From NCBI RefSeq assembly GCF_003797945.1, contig NZ_RKKU01000028.1, forward strand, positions 1-52,768: a DNA stretch of 52,768 nucleotides, given 5' to 3'. Source of the DNA: Pseudomonas neustonica. GTDB taxonomy: Bacteria > Pseudomonadota > Gammaproteobacteria > Pseudomonadales > Pseudomonadaceae. The translations under genes and the position numbers were made by a program. Each line of letters starts with the position of its first letter. The first letter of the stretch is position 1. This document shows, in pieces, positions 36,121 through 49,142 of the stretch. Below the pieces are notes generated by a model, which was not told the DNA's origin, did no database searches, and was given only the letters and a program-made list of their open reading frames with translations.

Positions 36121-36396
36121 ATGTCAGGTAAACCTGCAGCCCGCTTGGGCGATCCAACTGCCTGCCCCAAAACGGGCCATGGTACCAACCCCATCGCCAG
36201 CGGATCGCCAGACGTATTGATCGACGGCATTGCCGCTGCACGCATGGGCGATACCACAGCCTGTGGCAGTAGTCTGGTCAATGGCGTCGCTGGCACCGTA
36301 TTGATCAATGGCAAACCAGCAGCCGTGCTCGGCACGAGCGGCAATCATGACAATCCGGTCACCGCTGCCTCTGGCACCGTGTTGATTGGCGGCTAA
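36121..36396 (+). CDS. PAAR domain protein (T6SS spike tip)
   Basis: A 91-residue protein made of a single PAAR domain with no extension. It begins with SGKPAARLGDPTACPKTGHG and repeats the PAAR beta-prism motifs (DGIAAARMGDTTAC, INGKPAAVLGTSGNHDNP). PAAR proteins sharpen the VgrG trimer and bind zinc; a bare PAAR carries no effector domain. A gene for it between tssE and tssF is less usual. TAAGGAG-like CAAGGAG precedes the ATG. Confidence 0.95.
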   Translation: MSGKPAARLGDPTACPKTGHGTNPIASGSPDVLIDGIAAARMGDTTACGSSLVNGVAGTVLINGKPAAVLGTSGNHDNPVTAASGTVLIGG

Positions 36397-36576
36397 CGGC
36401 CCATAACACCAGCAATAAATCGGCTATCTGTCGTAAAGCAGATAACAGGGAAGCATTTTACGCACAGCTCAAATACCCCCAGGGTACCGCGCCACAGGGA
36501 CGCTTTTCATGGCGTCGGCCAGTGCTATCAGGGGTCTTGGGATGACATTCGCAGCGCACTTATCGAGCAGTCGTTT

Positions 36577-38367
36577 ATGAGTTTCAACCACTACTACCAA
36601 AGCGAACTCACTGCCCTGCGCCAACAAGGCAAGCGCTTTGCTGAGCGCAACCCGGCGTTAGCGCCTTTTCTTGGTCAAAGTGGCCGCGACCCGGACGTCG
36701 AGCGCCTGCTGGAAGGCTTTGCCTTTCTAACCGGTCGTCTACGGCAAAAGCTCGATGATGAACTCCCGGAGTTGACGCACTCGCTGATGCACCTACTGTG
36801 GCCTAACTATATGCGGCCTCTGCCCGCCTTCAGCATGCTGCAATTTGATCCGCTCAAGCGCCCTTCGCCCATGCAGCTGGTGCCACGTAATACGCCGGTT
36901 GAATCCAAACCCATCAAAGGCGTGACCTGTCAGTTCCGCACCGCGTTTGACACCGAAGTCTTGCCACTGGATATCAGCCATCTGGATTACTCGGTCAAGG
37001 GCAGTGGCGCACTGCTGGAGCTGAAACTGATGATGACCGCCGAGGGTAATCTCGGCGATCTGCACCTCGATAAGCTGCGTTTGCATCTGGCCGGTGAAGG
37101 CTACATCAGCCAAATGTTATACCTGCACCTGCTTTGCCATCTGGATGGCGTTGAGCTGGTACTGCTCGACCACAATGGCAAACCCATGCTGGACAGTAAC
37201 GGCGTGGCGCAAGGCGTCAAACACCTGTCATCAAAACAGGTAAAGCCGGCCGGATTTGACGAAGACCATGCGTTGATCCCCTATCCCGATAATACCTTCC
37301 GGGGTTACCGCTACCTGCAGGAGTACTACGCCTTCCAGGAGAAATTCCTGTTTGTCGAAGTCAGTGGCATTGATCGCTTCGAGCCCATGCCCGCCGAGCT
37401 GCTGAAGAATGCACGTGGCTTTGCCCTGCGTTTTGATATCCGCCAGATCGGTAGCCAGCGCATCAGCCCCAGCAAAGACAATGTGCGCCTGCACTGCACC
37501 CCTGTGGTCAACCTGTTTACCCACGACGCCATGCCGATTCGACTCGACGGTCGCCAGGATCAGTACCTTTTGCGGCCCGCCGAATACCAGGCCGATCATT
37601 GCGGTATTTTTTCGGTTGATCGCGTCACCGGCTGGAAGCCAGGCGGCATGGGTTATGAAGAATATGTACCCTTTGAGTCATTCGAGCACGACTCCAGCTT
37701 TGACCACCGCGAAGCCCACCCGCACTATAGCTTGCGCCAGTATCCGTCATTGCTGGGCGACGGCCTGGACACCTACCTGAGCTTTGGGCTGCGCAACATT
37801 GATCAGCATGAGACCTTGTCGATCGAGCTGACCTGCACCAATCAGGATCTGCCACGCCAGTTGGCACTAGGCGATATCTGCTGCCCCACCGAAGGCACAC
37901 CCGAGTTTCTCAGCTTCCGCAATATCAGTAGCGTCACGCCCAGCTACGCGCCGCCGCTGCATCAGGACTTCCTCTGGAAGCTGATCAGTAACATGTCGCT
38001 CAACTACCTGTCACTGGAAGACGTCAACGCGCTCAAGCTGGTACTCGAAACCTATGACTTGCCGCGTCACTACGACCAGCACGCCGCCAAAGTCAGCAAG
38101 CGCCGCCTCGAAGGGCTCAAGGATGTACGCCACGTCCACGTGGATCGCCTGCATCGCGGCCTGCCCATACGCGGTATCAAGACTGAACTGAGCATGGATC
38201 TGGACAGCTACCTGGGTGAAGGCGACATGTACCTGTTCGCCTCGGTACTCAACGAGTTTCTGTCGCTGTATTCCAGCCTCAATTCATATCACGAGCTTTC
38301 CGTTAACAGCATTCAGGGAGAGGTGTACCAATGGGCGCCGCGCATGGGCCAACAGCCCCTGTTCTGA
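36577..38367 (+). CDS. tssF: T6SS baseplate protein TssF
   Basis: A 596-residue baseplate wedge protein. The family opening is clear: YYQSELTALRQQGKRFAERNP, followed by DPDVERLLEGFAFLTGRLRQKLDDE. A 180-base gap separates it from the PAAR gene and could hold an internal promoter; no gene is visible there. Its 3' end overlaps tssG by 37 bases. Confidence 0.96.
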   Translation: MSFNHYYQSELTALRQQGKRFAERNPALAPFLGQSGRDPDVERLLEGFAFLTGRLRQKLDDELPELTHSLMHLLWPNYMRPLPAFSMLQFDPLKRPSPMQLVPRNTPVESKPIKGVTCQFRTAFDTEVLPLDISHLDYSVKGSGALLELKLMMTAEGNLGDLHLDKLRLHLAGEGYISQMLYLHLLCHLDGVELVLLDHNGKPMLDSNGVAQGVKHLSSKQVKPAGFDEDHALIPYPDNTFRGYRYLQEYYAFQEKFLFVEVSGIDRFEPMPAELLKNARGFALRFDIRQIGSQRISPSKDNVRLHCTPVVNLFTHDAMPIRLDGRQDQYLLRPAEYQADHCGIFSVDRVTGWKPGGMGYEEYVPFESFEHDSSFDHREAHPHYSLRQYPSLLGDGLDTYLSFGLRNIDQHETLSIELTCTNQDLPRQLALGDICCPTEGTPEFLSFRNISSVTPSYAPPLHQDFLWKLISNMSLNYLSLEDVNALKLVLETYDLPRHYDQHAAKVSKRRLEGLKDVRHVHVDRLHRGLPIRGIKTELSMDLDSYLGEGDMYLFASVLNEFLSLYSSLNSYHELSVNSIQGEVYQWAPRMGQQPLF

Positions 38368-39338
38368 ACAGAATACAACGCGACATCCGCCAGTACAGCC
38401 TGTTTCAGGGTGTACTGCTGGTACTCGAGCGCCTGCAACTGGCGCATCCCAACCTCGAAGACGAGGCCGTCTATGAGCGGCTGCAATTTGTCGCCAACCC
38501 GAGTATGGGATTCCCCGGCTGCGACATCGAAGGGGTCGAGTTCATTCAGGATACCGATGGCCTGCGCGCGCGAATGCAGGTCAACCTGATCAGCCTGAGT
38601 GGCGCGGGCTCACCGCTACCCGCTTTCTATGGCGAACAGGCGCTCGGCGACGGACCGGATGGTAATCCCACCCGCGAGTTTCTTGACCTGTTCAATGATC
38701 GACTCCAGCGGCTATTGCTGCCCATCTGGCAGAAATACCGCTACCGCGCCCGCTTCGCCAAAGGCGCAAAAGATACGCTCTCGGTGCACCTGCTGTCGCT
38801 GGTGGGGCTGCGCTCGGATCGCATGGAGAAGTCACCCGACATTAACTGGAAGCGCCTGCTGCCCTACCTTGGCGTACTCAGTATGCGCGTACAGTCCGCC
38901 GAGCTGATCGAGTCGATCCTGCGCTACTACTTCAAACACCCGGCCATGCAGATTGAACAGTGCATGGAGCGCCGCGTCAGCATTCCGCCTGCTCAGCGCT
39001 GCAAGCTGGGCCAAGCCAACAGCGAACTGGGGATGGACCTGGTACTGGGCGAAGACGTGTTTGACCGCAGCGGCAAATTCCGCCTGCACATACGCGAGCT
39101 CGACTGGGATGGTTTCCATAGTTTTCTGCCCCCCGGTCGTTATTTTCAGCCGCTGCGCTCGCTGGTGCGCTTCACCCTGCGCGACCCGCTCGACTACGAC
39201 ATTCAACTCCATTTGCGCCAGGACGAAATCCGCGAACTGCGGCTTGGCGCAAGCAACCCTTGCCGGCTCGGCTGGACCAGCTGGCTGGGTCACGAACACG
39301 CAATGCCCAGCGTCACCCTGGGCAACGGAACTCATTAA
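38331..39338 (+). CDS. tssG: T6SS baseplate protein TssG
   Basis: A 335-residue partner of TssF in the baseplate wedge. Family features: FQGVLLVLERLQ, the FVANPSMGFPGCDIEGVEF segment and GAGSPLPAFYGEQA. The only usable start overlaps tssF by 37 bases, so the two are translationally coupled. tssH starts 11 bases after its stop. Confidence 0.94.
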   Translation: MGAAHGPTAPVLNRIQRDIRQYSLFQGVLLVLERLQLAHPNLEDEAVYERLQFVANPSMGFPGCDIEGVEFIQDTDGLRARMQVNLISLSGAGSPLPAFYGEQALGDGPDGNPTREFLDLFNDRLQRLLLPIWQKYRYRARFAKGAKDTLSVHLLSLVGLRSDRMEKSPDINWKRLLPYLGVLSMRVQSAELIESILRYYFKHPAMQIEQCMERRVSIPPAQRCKLGQANSELGMDLVLGEDVFDRSGKFRLHIRELDWDGFHSFLPPGRYFQPLRSLVRFTLRDPLDYDIQLHLRQDEIRELRLGASNPCRLGWTSWLGHEHAMPSVTLGNGTH

Positions 39339-39349
39339 GGACCGATGAC

Positions 39350-41918
39350 ATGATGCAACTCGACCTACAACAACTGGTTCAAGCGCTGGACGCACCCAGC
39401 AGACAAGACCTGGAAGCCGCAGCGGAGCGTTGCATGCAGCGCGGTGGCAACAAGGTGCTGGTTGAAGATCTGTTGCTGGGCCTGCTCGAACGCCCCGACA
39501 GCCTGCTTGCCCGCGCCCTGCAGGACGCCGAGATCGACGCTGGTAGCCTTGCCGAAACCCTGGTGCCGCGTGGACAGAATGAAGGCAGCAACAACCCGAG
39601 CTTTTCTGCCGAGCTAGTGCAGTGGCTGCAAGATGCACTGCTGGTTGCCAACCTGGAGCTCGCCAGCAGCGGTATCGATCAGGCGGCATTGATTCTGGCC
39701 CTACTGCGCAACCCCATGCGCTATGCCGGCACTCGCTACCAGACCATTTTGAGCGGCCTCGACGCCGAGCGCCTGCGCGATTTCGCGCTGTCCAAGCAAG
39801 CCACCGGTGGCAGCGACACGGCCGCCTCGGGCGAGTCAGCGCTGCAAAAGTTCACGCACAACTTCACCCAACAAGCCCGCGACGGCAAGCTCGACCCCGT
39901 GCTGTGCCGGGACCAGTCCATTCGCCAGATGATCGATATCCTCGCGCGCCGCCGCAAGAACAACCCCATCGTGGTCGGTGAGGCAGGTGTGGGTAAAACC
40001 GCGTTAGTCGAAGGCCTGGCCCTGCGCATTGCCAACAATGCAGTGCCCGAAGCACTGCGCGATGTCGAGCTGCTCTGCCTGGATCTCGGCCTGCTGCAAG
40101 CCGGTGCCAGCATCAAGGGCGAGTTTGAGCGTCGCCTGCAAGGCGTGATCGACGAAGTCAAAGCCTCCAGCAAGCCTATAGTGCTGTTCATCGATGAAGC
40201 CCACACCCTGATCGGTGCCGGTGGTCAGGCCGGTAGTGGCGATGCCGCCAACCTGCTTAAACCTGCCCTGGCGCGCGGCGAGCTGCGCACTATCGCCGCG
40301 ACCACCTGGAGCGAGTACAAAAAGTACTTTGAAAAAGACCCGGCCCTGGCCCGACGCTTCCAGCCAGTTAACCTGCTCGAACCTACCCCCGCAGAGGCCG
40401 TCACCATTCTGCGTGGTTTGGCCCCGGTCTATGAACAAAGCCACGGCATTTACCTGCGTGATGATGCGGTAGTAGCCGCCGCGGAACTCTCCGCCCGCTA
40501 TCTCGCTGGCCGTCAGCTACCCGACAAGGCCGTCGATGTACTCGACACCGCATGCGCCCGCGTGCGCATCAGCCTGGCTGCCGAACCCGGTGCACTGGAA
40601 GCCCTACGCGGTGAAATCGCCGAAGGCGAACGCCAATTACAGGCGATACAGCGCGACCTGGGCGCTGGTCTGGAGATTGACGCGCCCGCGCTGGACGCGC
40701 TGGAAACCCGCCTGCACGTTGCACGCGACGAAGCCGAGGCCCTGGCACACCGCTGGCAAGTACAGCGCGAGCTAGCCGAGCGCCTGCTAACGCTGCGCCA
40801 GGCCTGCGCCGAAGATCGCGCCGCCGAGGTCATCGACGAAGAAGCCCTGCAACAACAGGAGCAAGAACTGCAGCAGGTTCAGCGTGAGCTGAGCCAAGTA
40901 CAAAGCGAAGAACGGCTGGTCAGCCACGAAGTATGCCCGCGCCTGGTTGCCGAGGTTATCAGCCACTGGACTGGTGTGCCTTTGTCGCAACTGGCCCGTG
41001 AGCACAACGCCAAAGTCACCGCCTTTGCCGGTGATCTTCGCCAGCGCCTGCGTGGTCAGGAACCTGCCATTGAAGCGCTGGATCGCGCCATGCGCGCTAC
41101 CGCCGCTGGCCTCAACCGCCCCGAAGCACCAGTGGGTGTCTTCCTGCTGGTTGGCCCTAGCGGCGTGGGTAAAACCGAAACCGCACTGGCCCTGGCCGAC
41201 CTCCTGTATGGCGGTGAGCGCTTCCTGACCACCATCAATATGTCCGAGTTTCAGGAAAAGCACAGCCTCTCGCGTCTGATTGGCGCGCCGCCCGGTTACG
41301 TTGGCTACGGTGAAGGCGGCATGCTGACCGAAGCCGTGCGTCAAAAGCCGTATTCCGTGGTACTGCTCGATGAGGTCGAGAAAGCCGATCCAGACGTGCT
41401 CAACCTGTTCTACCAGATTTTCGACAAAGGCATCGCCAATGACGGTGAGGGCCGCGAGATCAACTTCCGTAACACCCTCATCCTGATGACCTCCAACCTG
41501 GGCAGCGAACAGATCGCCCAGCTCTGCGCTGGCGATACTCAACCCGACAGCCCGCAGCTGGAAGAGGCCATTCGCCCTGCCCTGATCAAGCACTTCAAAC
41601 CCGCCCTGCTCGCGCGTATGCGCATCGTGCCCTACTACCCGATTGCCGGTTCCGTGCTCGAAGAGCTGGTGGAGCTCAAGCTGCAGCGCTTTGCCGAGCG
41701 TCTTGAGCGTCGTCAGTTGACCTTCAGCTACGATCAGCAACTGGTCAGCCACCTGGCCGAACGCTGCCTGCGGGCAGACAGCGGCGCCCGTTTGATTGAT
41801 CAGTTGATCGACGAGCACCTGCAACCGCAGGTGGTAGACCGTCTGCTCGATGCGATGGCCAAGGGCGAGCGAGTACACAGCGCCCAGGCCACGCTCGGCA
41901 GCGCAGGAGCCATTGTCT

Positions 41919-41932
<14 letters not shown>
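39350..41932 (+). CDS. tssH: T6SS ATPase TssH (ClpV)
   Basis: ClpV is the AAA+ disaggregase that disassembles the contracted sheath for another round. It has 860 residues from the ATG at 39350 (the frame is open to 39260, but that part overlaps tssG). Layout: an N-terminal Clp domain, AAA+ domain 1 with Walker A GEAGVGKT (about 210-217) and Walker B LFIDEAHT, a coiled-coil middle domain, and AAA+ domain 2 with GPSGVGKT (about 602-609) and [10 protein letters not shown]. The two intact Walker pairs indicate a working enzyme. The regulator gene starts within its last codons. Confidence 0.96.
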
Positions 41933-43470
<1,538 letters not shown>

Positions 43471-43487
<17 letters not shown>

Positions 43488-45909
43488 TGAAGCCGCCTTT
43501 ACCCTGCAGATCGATGGCGTCGACCACGATTTCAAGGTATTGGCCTTTACCGGTAAAGAGGCCCTCAACCAGCCGTTTGCCTTTGAGCTGGAACTGATCA
43601 GCGAACAGCCCGATATCGACCTGGGCTCACTGCTGCACCACACCGCCTATCTCGACATGGGCCAGGGTGCCGGTATCCACGGCTTTATCGACCGCCTCGC
43701 CCAGGGCGAAGCCGGCAAACGCCTGACCCGGTATCACCTCTGCCTGCGCCCCCAGCTCAGCTATCTGGCGCACAGAACCAATCAACGCATCTTCCAGCAC
43801 CTTACCGTGCAAGACATCATCAGCCGCCTGCTGGAAGAACATGGCATTCAGGGCGACGCCTACCGTTTTCAACTCAACGCCATCTACCCTGAACGTATCT
43901 ACTGCACCCAGTACGACGAAACCGACCTGCACTTCATCCAGCGCCTGTGCGAAGAAGAAGGCCTGCACTACCACTTTGAACACAGCCGCCAAGGCCACGT
44001 CATCGTCTTTGGTGACGACCAGACCACCTTCCCGGAGCTTGCGCAGATCGGGTACAGCCAGGGCACCGGCATGGTCGCGGATGAGCCCGTGGTCAAACGC
44101 TTCGGCCTGCGGATAGAAACCCGCCCCAGCCGCGTCACCCGCCGCGACTACGACTTTGAAAAGCCGCGCCTGCTGATGGAAGCAGCGTACAAAACGCCAG
44201 CAGATCCCGAACAGGATCAACAAAAGGCCCCCGAGCCCGACCTGGAAGACTACGACTACCCCGGCCGCTTCACCGACCGCGAACGTGGCAAACAACTCAG
44301 CCAGATCAACCTCGAACGCCACCGCGCCGAACAGCAACTGGCCGACGGCCTGAGCGATCAGCCACAACTGCGCAGCGGCCACTTCATGCCGCTCAGTGGT
44401 CACGCCCGCGCCGACTGGAACGACCTCTGGCTGCTGACTGAAATCCACCACGAAGGCAAACAGCCGCAAGTGCTGGAAGAAGGCGTCACCAGCGACGTCA
44501 AAACCGAAGACGGCTTCACCCAGGGCTACCGCAACCACTTCAAAGCCACGCCCTGGCAGATCATCTGGCGTCCGCAGCTCAACCACATCAAACCCAAAGT
44601 ACTGGGCAGCCAAAGCGCCGTGGTCACCGGCCCGCAGGGCGAAGAGATTCACTGCGACCAGTACGGCCGCATCAAAGTGCAGTTCCACTGGGATCGTGAA
44701 GGCCAGGCTGATGACAAAACCAGCTGCTGGCTGCGCGTCGCCTCCAGCTGGGCCGGCGACCGCTACGGCGGCGTTGCCATTCCCCGAGTCGGCATGGAAG
44801 TGCTCATCACCTTCCTGGAAGGCGACCCCGACCAACCGCTGGTCACCGGCTGCCTGTACCACAAAGAACACGAAGTCCCCTACGAGCTACCGGCGCACAA
44901 AACCCGCAGCGTATTCAAAACCCTCAGCAGCCCCGGTGGCGGCGGTTACAACGAACTGCGCATCGAGGACAAAAAGGGCGAAGAACAGATCTACCTGCAC
45001 GCGCAGAAAGACTGGGACGAAAACATCGAGCACGACCAGACGGTGCGCGTCGGCAACGAACGCCACGACACCGTCGAGGCCAACAGCTACAGCGAGTTCA
45101 AGGCCGAAGAACACCGCACCACCCACAGTGAGCGCAAGACCGAGGTCAAAGCCAGCGACCACCTACAGGTTGGCCAAACCGCGCACACCAAACTGGGCAC
45201 CGCTCAACTGACCGAAGCCGGTAACCAGATCCACTACTACGCCGGTGCCAAAGTGGTAATCGACGCCGGCATGGAGCTCACCGCCAAAGGTGGCGGCAGC
45301 TTCCTGAAACTCGACCCCAGCGGCATCAGCCTGGGTGGCCCGACGCTCAAAATCAACTCAGGCGGCGCGCCGGGGAGCGGTTCAGGGCTGGGTATTCAGC
45401 TACCGGTGCTACCCGGTTTGGCCGATAGTGATAAGGCCGGCAGCCTGCTCGACCTCGCCAGACCAAACCCGGTTCAGCGAAACAATAGCGAAGAACCACG
45501 TGAATACGTTTTTAATATCAGGCTCATGGATGTCCCGGGCGAAGACGGGTTTCCGTTAGCACAAACACCGTGGCAACTAGTAATAGGACAAACCACGCTG
45601 TTGCTTGAAGGCAAAACCGATGAGCAAGGCAAAGTATTGCTGGATGCTGAACAACAAAAGCAGGTTTCACAAGCATATTGCAGCAACCCAAAGAATCTCT
45701 GGCTGTGCTACCCCGGCCAGCGAGTAGCTTTAAGTCTTCACGTGGAAAATGAAAACTGGGACTCAGAGCCTATCGCGTTGGCTGCGCTCGATTATTGTGA
45801 CCTTCCACACAGCGGGCAAGGTGCGGTTAACACTCTTGTGCTAGAGCGCAGCAAACAGGACAGCGGTTGGCAGACCGACGTCTATTCCCATTTAAAATCA
45901 AAGGATTGA
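43471..45909 (+). CDS. vgrG: T6SS spike protein VgrG with C-terminal extension
   Basis: This 812-residue protein forms the trimeric spike. The gp27/gp5-like core (about 1-480) has the conserved DLHFIQRLCEEEGLHYHFEH and GEEIHCDQYGRIKVQFHWDREG. The gp5 C-terminal beta-needle region runs to about 630, followed by a glycine-rich linker (GGAPGSGSGLGIQ). Residues about 670-812 are an added domain with beta-sheet character (TPWQLVIGQTTLLLEGKTDEQGKV), similar in style to the transthyretin-like domains that recruit Tle phospholipases. Base composition becomes more AT-rich where it begins (about 45475). The start overlaps the regulator gene by 17 bases, and the phospholipase gene follows 6 bases after the stop. 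Confidence 0.94.
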
Positions 45910-45915
45910 TAGGCA

Positions 45916-48900
45916 ATGACAGATACCAGCGCTTACAACGGCATACGAGCCAAACAGGTAAATCAGGTCAATAGCGCCGAAGGACAAGCCTATACAGCGT
46001 ATTCCACACCGGACTACTTCCTCACTAGTGAGTCTGCTTTTGCGCCAAAACGCAGTGGGAATAACGTACGGTTTTTTACTACTGGCGACGACTATTTCAA
46101 AGACGTGGCAGCAGCCATTGATGAAGCGAATGAAACAATTTTCATCACTGGCTGGCAGATAAATTATGACGTTCTGCTAGACGGCCAGCGGACACTTTGG
46201 CAATGCTTACATCAAGCGCTCACCAGAAAACCTCAGCTACGTGCCTATGTCGCTCCTTGGCTTAGCCCATCGGGGAGCCTGGGAACTTTTGACGTGGATA
46301 CCATGCTAGCTATATTTCAACTCAACGCTGGCCTGCAAAATGGTCCACGAGCGTTCTGCGTCCCTGCTACTCAGCAGAGTGACATGGGAGGCTTGGGCGT
46401 AGCTTTTTCGCACCACCAGAAAAGCGTTGTCATCGATAACCGTGTTGGCTATGTCGGCGGTATTGACTTGGCATACGGAAGAAGAGACGACAACAATTTC
46501 AGCTTAGATGCGACCACCCGCAAAGGAAACGATGCTCGCAATCCGTGCATTCCGCAGCTTGGCTGGATGGAAATAGAAGATCATGTAAGCCGCAACGGGC
46601 TAATCATGGCGGCTTTGCTGGATTTGTCAAAAGCGTCTCTCGGAGGCCCGACTCCCAGCCGAGCTGAAGTTATAAATAGCTTTAACTATGTCATAGATTT
46701 TTTTTCCAGCCCTCGCAGCCCGGTATTGCAGTCAATAGTAGACGGCGTAGACAGAATCCAAGACGCTGCCGCGGGATTAAGCGATGCAATTACTGAGATT
46801 AAATATAAAGTTTTAGAGCACAACATTCGCTCTATAGCCAAACTCATAGAATCCAGCCTCAATGACTTTGAGATTGCCCCCCAACTGCGTCAAGAGATTC
46901 AGCGCTGGCTAAGCCAGTTACAGGTTGTTCAGGGCAACATAACTGAATCATTGCGCGTAAAAAGCAGCTACCTAATCGCCAAATGGTCCTATGAAACAGG
47001 TATTGGTAGAACCTTCGCGGCTCTCTTTAACGGTGGTTACAACACAATACCTGAACACGCAATACAACCCGTTTCAGAACTTGCCACCACCGTTTTTTGG
47101 CATTTGCATAATCTTTTGCAAACACAGGCTGCGAGCAACGAAGAGGCGTTTCCTTACCTGCTCGAATATCCTCAGTCGCTCGCCTCTGCAGACAATAGCT
47201 GCCTTGCTCCAGATCAACCCCGCATGCCATGGCAGGACGTGCATTGCCGCATAGAAGGCCCATCGGTTTACGATTTGTCTCGGAACTTTATTGATCGCTG
47301 GAACAGCCAGCAGGCTTACTTGGCTAATAGCCCACCTTTTCAAAATACCACTCTAGTAAAAAAGGCTTTAGATACCATTGCGACCTGGATCAATCAATTG
47401 CTGCGTATGGCACATCTTCACCACTTTCTTGATGCCAACGATCTGATCCAGCTCGACTTTCAGCATGCACCGCCAGTATGGATAAACGAGCAAACGCGAC
47501 TACCTGTCTATCCTGAAACCATACCCAAGGGAATGAGCGTTCAAGTGCTACGTAGCGCAGCTAACAACATGCAACAACAAGAGCAAAGGGGACGGCTGCA
47601 AGCGAATGTACACTTGCCCGCTATGCCAGACTTTACAAGCAGCGGTGTGCAGTCCAACTGCAAGGACGCAATGCTGCAAGCCATCTCCAGCGCACAACAC
47701 TTCATTTATATCGAGAACCAGTTTTTTCAGAGCGATTTTGGCGCAGATGGCGAACGCTTTGCATCCCTGCCTTTATCAGGTCCTATGGCAAGCCTGCGTG
47801 ACCCTCGAACGCTACGCCAAGATTTTGTGGCGCGGGTTCGGTTGGTTGAAGCACTGGAAGCGAAGGACGTATGGCAGCTTGATTGGCCTGAAATAGATGC
47901 AATCGCTCGTAATGCAGATGAAGAAAGTAACCACTTCCTAGAGCAAATGTTCGCCATGCTCGGTGTGAATGCCCAAGGTTGGGTCACAGACTTCTTGAGC
48001 ACACCGCAGGATCACATAATTAATACAGTAGGTAGCTCCCTCGCTTCGCGAATAAGCAAGGCAATAGATGAGGGAAACCCTTTCCATGTATATATGGTAT
48101 TGCCTGTACATCCTGAGGGAACGCTCAATACGCCCAACATCATGCACCAAATCCACCTAACCATGCAGAGTCTGGTATTTGGCGAGAACAGTCTAATCAA
48201 GAATATTCAACGCCACATGGCGTTGCGTGCGTTTATTGACCGAGGAGACAGCCCTGAAGAGGCTGCCGAGCGTATCAATAATATTGATCCAAGAACCAAC
48301 CGCCCTCTATTTGAGCAACAAGATTGGAGCAAATACCTCACCCTTTTGAACCTACGTACATGGGGTGAACTCTCAGGTAAGGTTGTGACAGAACAGATTT
48401 ATGTCCATAGCAAGCTGCTGATAGCTGACGACCGAGTAGCCATTCTCGGCAGCGCCAATATAAATGATCGCAGTTTGCTAGGCTCTAGAGACTCTGAACT
48501 AGCCGTAGTCGTAAGGGACAGTACCCCAGTTACGCTTGCATTGGATGGCGTCACTCAATCTCAAGTGGGGAAAGCTATATATGAGTTTCGAGCTAGCTTG
48601 TGGAGAAAGCATTTTGGGTTGAGCTTGACCGGTAACTCAAAAATCCAACCTGCCACTGAATTGATCGGATGCTGGAATACGCCTGCAGCCGAAAGTACTT
48701 GGAAAGCGATTCAGAAAATTTCAACTGAAAACACGAGGGAATATGAAAAGTCATTTGTCTTTATTCCTAGAAACCAAAGCCAAGTACAGGCTGAGACATT
48801 GGACCATACGAACCAAAATAAGAATAAGTTAGCTGCGTCAGTTTGGCCTACTTGGTCTTATCGTGACGCAAATGAGCTTAGAAAAGGTGGTCTTTTAGCT

Positions 48901-49128
48901 TACCCTATGCCATATGAGAAGCGTTTCTGGCGATCTCTCGGAGAAAACACACCTCCCGTATATCCAAAGCCAAAAATTATAAAGGGTTTTATGTGCCAAC
49001 TACCCTCCGAGTGGACTCGCGGTGAGAATAACGATTCAGGCCTAAACTTGAAAGCGGTCGCGACTTTAACGGAACCAGAACAGCCTTTATGGCTCGACGT
49101 AAATAGCGAAAAGACCAATCAAGCCTAG
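45916..49128 (+). CDS. T6SS phospholipase D effector (Tle5 / PldA type)
   Basis: A 1070-residue protein without signal peptide or PAAR domain. It carries two HKD motifs of the phospholipase D superfamily: HHQKSVVID (H167, K169, D174) followed by VGGIDLAYGR, and VHSKLLIADD (H831, K833, D838) followed by GSANINDRSLLGSRDSE. Length and spacing resemble P. aeruginosa PldA, a T6SS effector that cleaves phosphatidylethanolamine in prey periplasm. It starts 6 bases after vgrG, so the two are co-translated and the VgrG extension probably carries it. Its DNA is clearly more AT-rich than the tss genes, a sign of transfer. Immunity candidates follow directly. Confidence 0.93.
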   Translation: MTDTSAYNGIRAKQVNQVNSAEGQAYTAYSTPDYFLTSESAFAPKRSGNNVRFFTTGDDYFKDVAAAIDEANETIFITGWQINYDVLLDGQRTLWQCLHQALTRKPQLRAYVAPWLSPSGSLGTFDVDTMLAIFQLNAGLQNGPRAFCVPATQQSDMGGLGVAFSHHQKSVVIDNRVGYVGGIDLAYGRRDDNNFSLDATTRKGNDARNPCIPQLGWMEIEDHVSRNGLIMAALLDLSKASLGGPTPSRAEVINSFNYVIDFFSSPRSPVLQSIVDGVDRIQDAAAGLSDAITEIKYKVLEHNIRSIAKLIESSLNDFEIAPQLRQEIQRWLSQLQVVQGNITESLRVKSSYLIAKWSYETGIGRTFAALFNGGYNTIPEHAIQPVSELATTVFWHLHNLLQTQAASNEEAFPYLLEYPQSLASADNSCLAPDQPRMPWQDVHCRIEGPSVYDLSRNFIDRWNSQQAYLANSPPFQNTTLVKKALDTIATWINQLLRMAHLHHFLDANDLIQLDFQHAPPVWINEQTRLPVYPETIPKGMSVQVLRSAANNMQQQEQRGRLQANVHLPAMPDFTSSGVQSNCKDAMLQAISSAQHFIYIENQFFQSDFGADGERFASLPLSGPMASLRDPRTLRQDFVARVRLVEALEAKDVWQLDWPEIDAIARNADEESNHFLEQMFAMLGVNAQGWVTDFLSTPQDHIINTVGSSLASRISKAIDEGNPFHVYMVLPVHPEGTLNTPNIMHQIHLTMQSLVFGENSLIKNIQRHMALRAFIDRGDSPEEAAERINNIDPRTNRPLFEQQDWSKYLTLLNLRTWGELSGKVVTEQIYVHSKLLIADDRVAILGSANINDRSLLGSRDSELAVVVRDSTPVTLALDGVTQSQVGKAIYEFRASLWRKHFGLSLTGNSKIQPATELIGCWNTPAAESTWKAIQKISTENTREYEKSFVFIPRNQSQVQAETLDHTNQNKNKLAASVWPTWSYRDANELRKGGLLAYPMPYEKRFWRSLGENTPPVYPKPKIIKGFMCQLPSEWTRGENNDSGLNLKAVATLTEPEQPLWLDVNSEKTNQA

Positions 49129-49142
49129 AGGAGTTAGCCCCC

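Noticed and set aside
36397..36576. Possible sigma54 promoter before tssF (TGGC...TGC)
   Set aside because: The distance between the GG and GC elements is one base too long for a -24/-12 promoter.
40787..41878. Open frame of 363 codons on the minus strand
   Set aside because: It is antisense to the second AAA+ domain of tssH. No recognisable domain.
43627..44871. Long open frame (414 codons) on the minus strand
   Set aside because: It is antisense to the conserved core of vgrG and has the repetitive, low-information composition of a shadow frame (many V, A, F, G).
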